Of a stretch of DNA of 50,207 nucleotides, positions 49,755 through 50,207 are shown piece by piece; the first letter of the stretch is position 1; every line of letters begins with the position of its first letter. The stretch is from Thermosaccharophagus gerlachensis (GTDB lineage Bacteria; Armatimonadota; Fervidibacteria; Fervidibacterales; Thermosaccharophagaceae). The notes beneath the pieces are model-generated. The model was not told the origin of the DNA and did not search any database. It worked only from the letters and a program-made list of their open reading frames with translations. The DNA lies in assembly GCA_041538025.1 (NCBI GenBank), contig JBGOEV010000015.1:1-50207 (forward strand), given 5' to 3'. The translations under genes and the position numbers were made by a program.

Positions 49755-50207
49755 CTATTGGATCGCCTCAAGCACCCTCGGATGCAGGTTGAAAAACTTC
49801 GGGTATTCTCCAACGCTACAGCAATCACCCGGATACATAAAGATTGGCGTAAATGTGTGGAGCCACTTCATCCACTTGACATGTCCATCTGCGAAACCGA
49901 AGTTTGCGCCTTTGTTATGTCCAGTGAATGGTCTGTCCCAGAACCACTCATTCATACCACCACACCTAAAGTGTCCACTGAAATCAATGTGCTTACACCC
50001 ACCACCAACTTCAGTTATGACGATCATCTGTGAAGCGCTCTTTGGAGTAACATGTGGCATATTCCTCCAGAGGTCGCCAGAACCTGCATGTGTGCCATGT
50101 ATAAGCTGGCTTACGCGCATATTCCTTGCTGGATCACATTGTATGCTACAAAACATCCATGCCGGCACAGCATAGTTGCCAGCTATGTCGCCTGTCTCTT
50201 GGAAGAT
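49755..50207 (-). CDS. Prepilin-like protein with H-x9-DG C-terminal motif, truncated
   Basis: The frame is open to the right edge of the window, so the N-terminus, probably with a type IV prepilin signal, is missing. The visible 150 residues end with H-N-K-G-A-N-F-G-F-A-D-G (H-x9-DG) followed by HVKWMKW. This C-terminal motif marks DUF1559-type pseudopilin-like proteins abundant in Planctomycetes and Armatimonadota. The protein contains several Cys (CSIQCDP, GGGCKH, DCCS). Function unknown, likely exported. Confidence 0.8.
   Translation of the reverse strand: MFQETGDIAGNYAVPAWMFCSIQCDPARNMRVSQLIHGTHAGSGDLWRNMPHVTPKSASQMIVITEVGGGCKHIDFSGHFRCGGMNEWFWDRPFTGHNKGANFGFADGHVKWMKWLHTFTPIFMYPGDCCSVGEYPKFFNLHPRVLEAIQ

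Overview
The window is 50.2 kb of gene-dense bacterial chromosome with no rRNA, phage, IS element or CRISPR array. The organism cannot be named from sequence alone. The mix suggests a deep-branching, probably uncultured diderm or thermophile-like lineage of the Armatimonadota/Fervidibacteria type: a prepilin-like protein with an H-x9-DG motif, DUF4380 and PHP/CehA-type proteins, several TIM-barrel sugar isomerases, a CxxxY-type CcmE, and strong AGGAGGTGA ribosome binding sites. This placement is an inference.

Layout. 0-4.5 kb (+): a carbohydrate-linked group, with a BNR/PHP-like protein cut by the window edge, a Tat-exported sulfatase-fold enzyme with Thr at the formylglycine position, and a DUF4380 protein; then gmk. 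5.2-9.6 kb (-): the classic rpmH-rnpA-yidD-yidC-jag cluster, ending in an orphan FecE/BtuD-type ATPase with an extra C-terminal domain. 9.7-14.5 kb (-): nth, a DUF1854 protein, an unknown protein, a CPA2 antiporter, a small membrane protein and an M42 peptidase. 14.7-20.4 kb: a membrane spermidine-synthase-like protein, a YfhO-like membrane protein and an MDR dehydrogenase (+), meeting a sugar transferase (-) head to head, probably for surface polysaccharide. 20.6-23.3 kb (-): a BON protein, a zinc-ribbon membrane protein, queE and a sugar isomerase. 23.5-28.0 kb (+): a three-gene sugar operon of class II aldolase, a giant MDR-SDR fusion and an isomerase.

28.1-29.0 kb (-): four tandem Flp pilin genes in a 253-bp repeat, each with its own near-consensus promoter. 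29.1-36.5 kb (-): lon, clpX, clpP and tig (a proteostasis cluster whose ClpP has Ser at the catalytic Asp position), two tRNAs and hflX. 36.5-37.8 kb (-): ccmC-ccmD-ccmE, with ccmD a 46-codon gene. 37.8-42.1 kb (-): a second membrane spermidine-synthase-like protein and a chemoreceptor without a sensor domain. 42.4-45.1 kb (+): an 899-residue fusion of a Na+/Ca2+-exchanger-like membrane domain to an MBL/beta-CASP nuclease domain. 45.1-48.0 kb: a Gfo/Idh/MocA oxidoreductase, comF and an orphan parA. 48.1-49.1 kb: a 22-residue Lys/Thr/Ala micro-gene with textbook promoter, RBS and terminator, then about 0.75 kb of AT-rich non-coding DNA with repeated TGTTAC motifs. The end holds an unknown membrane-anchored protein and the C-terminal part of a pseudopilin-like protein.

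Most promising novelties: the exchanger-nuclease fusion, the KKTA micro-gene with its structured leader, the promoter-per-copy pilin array, and the MDR-SDR fusion. A recurring device joins neighbouring genes: the stop codon TGA lies inside the AGGTGA Shine-Dalgarno (SD) sequence of the next gene.
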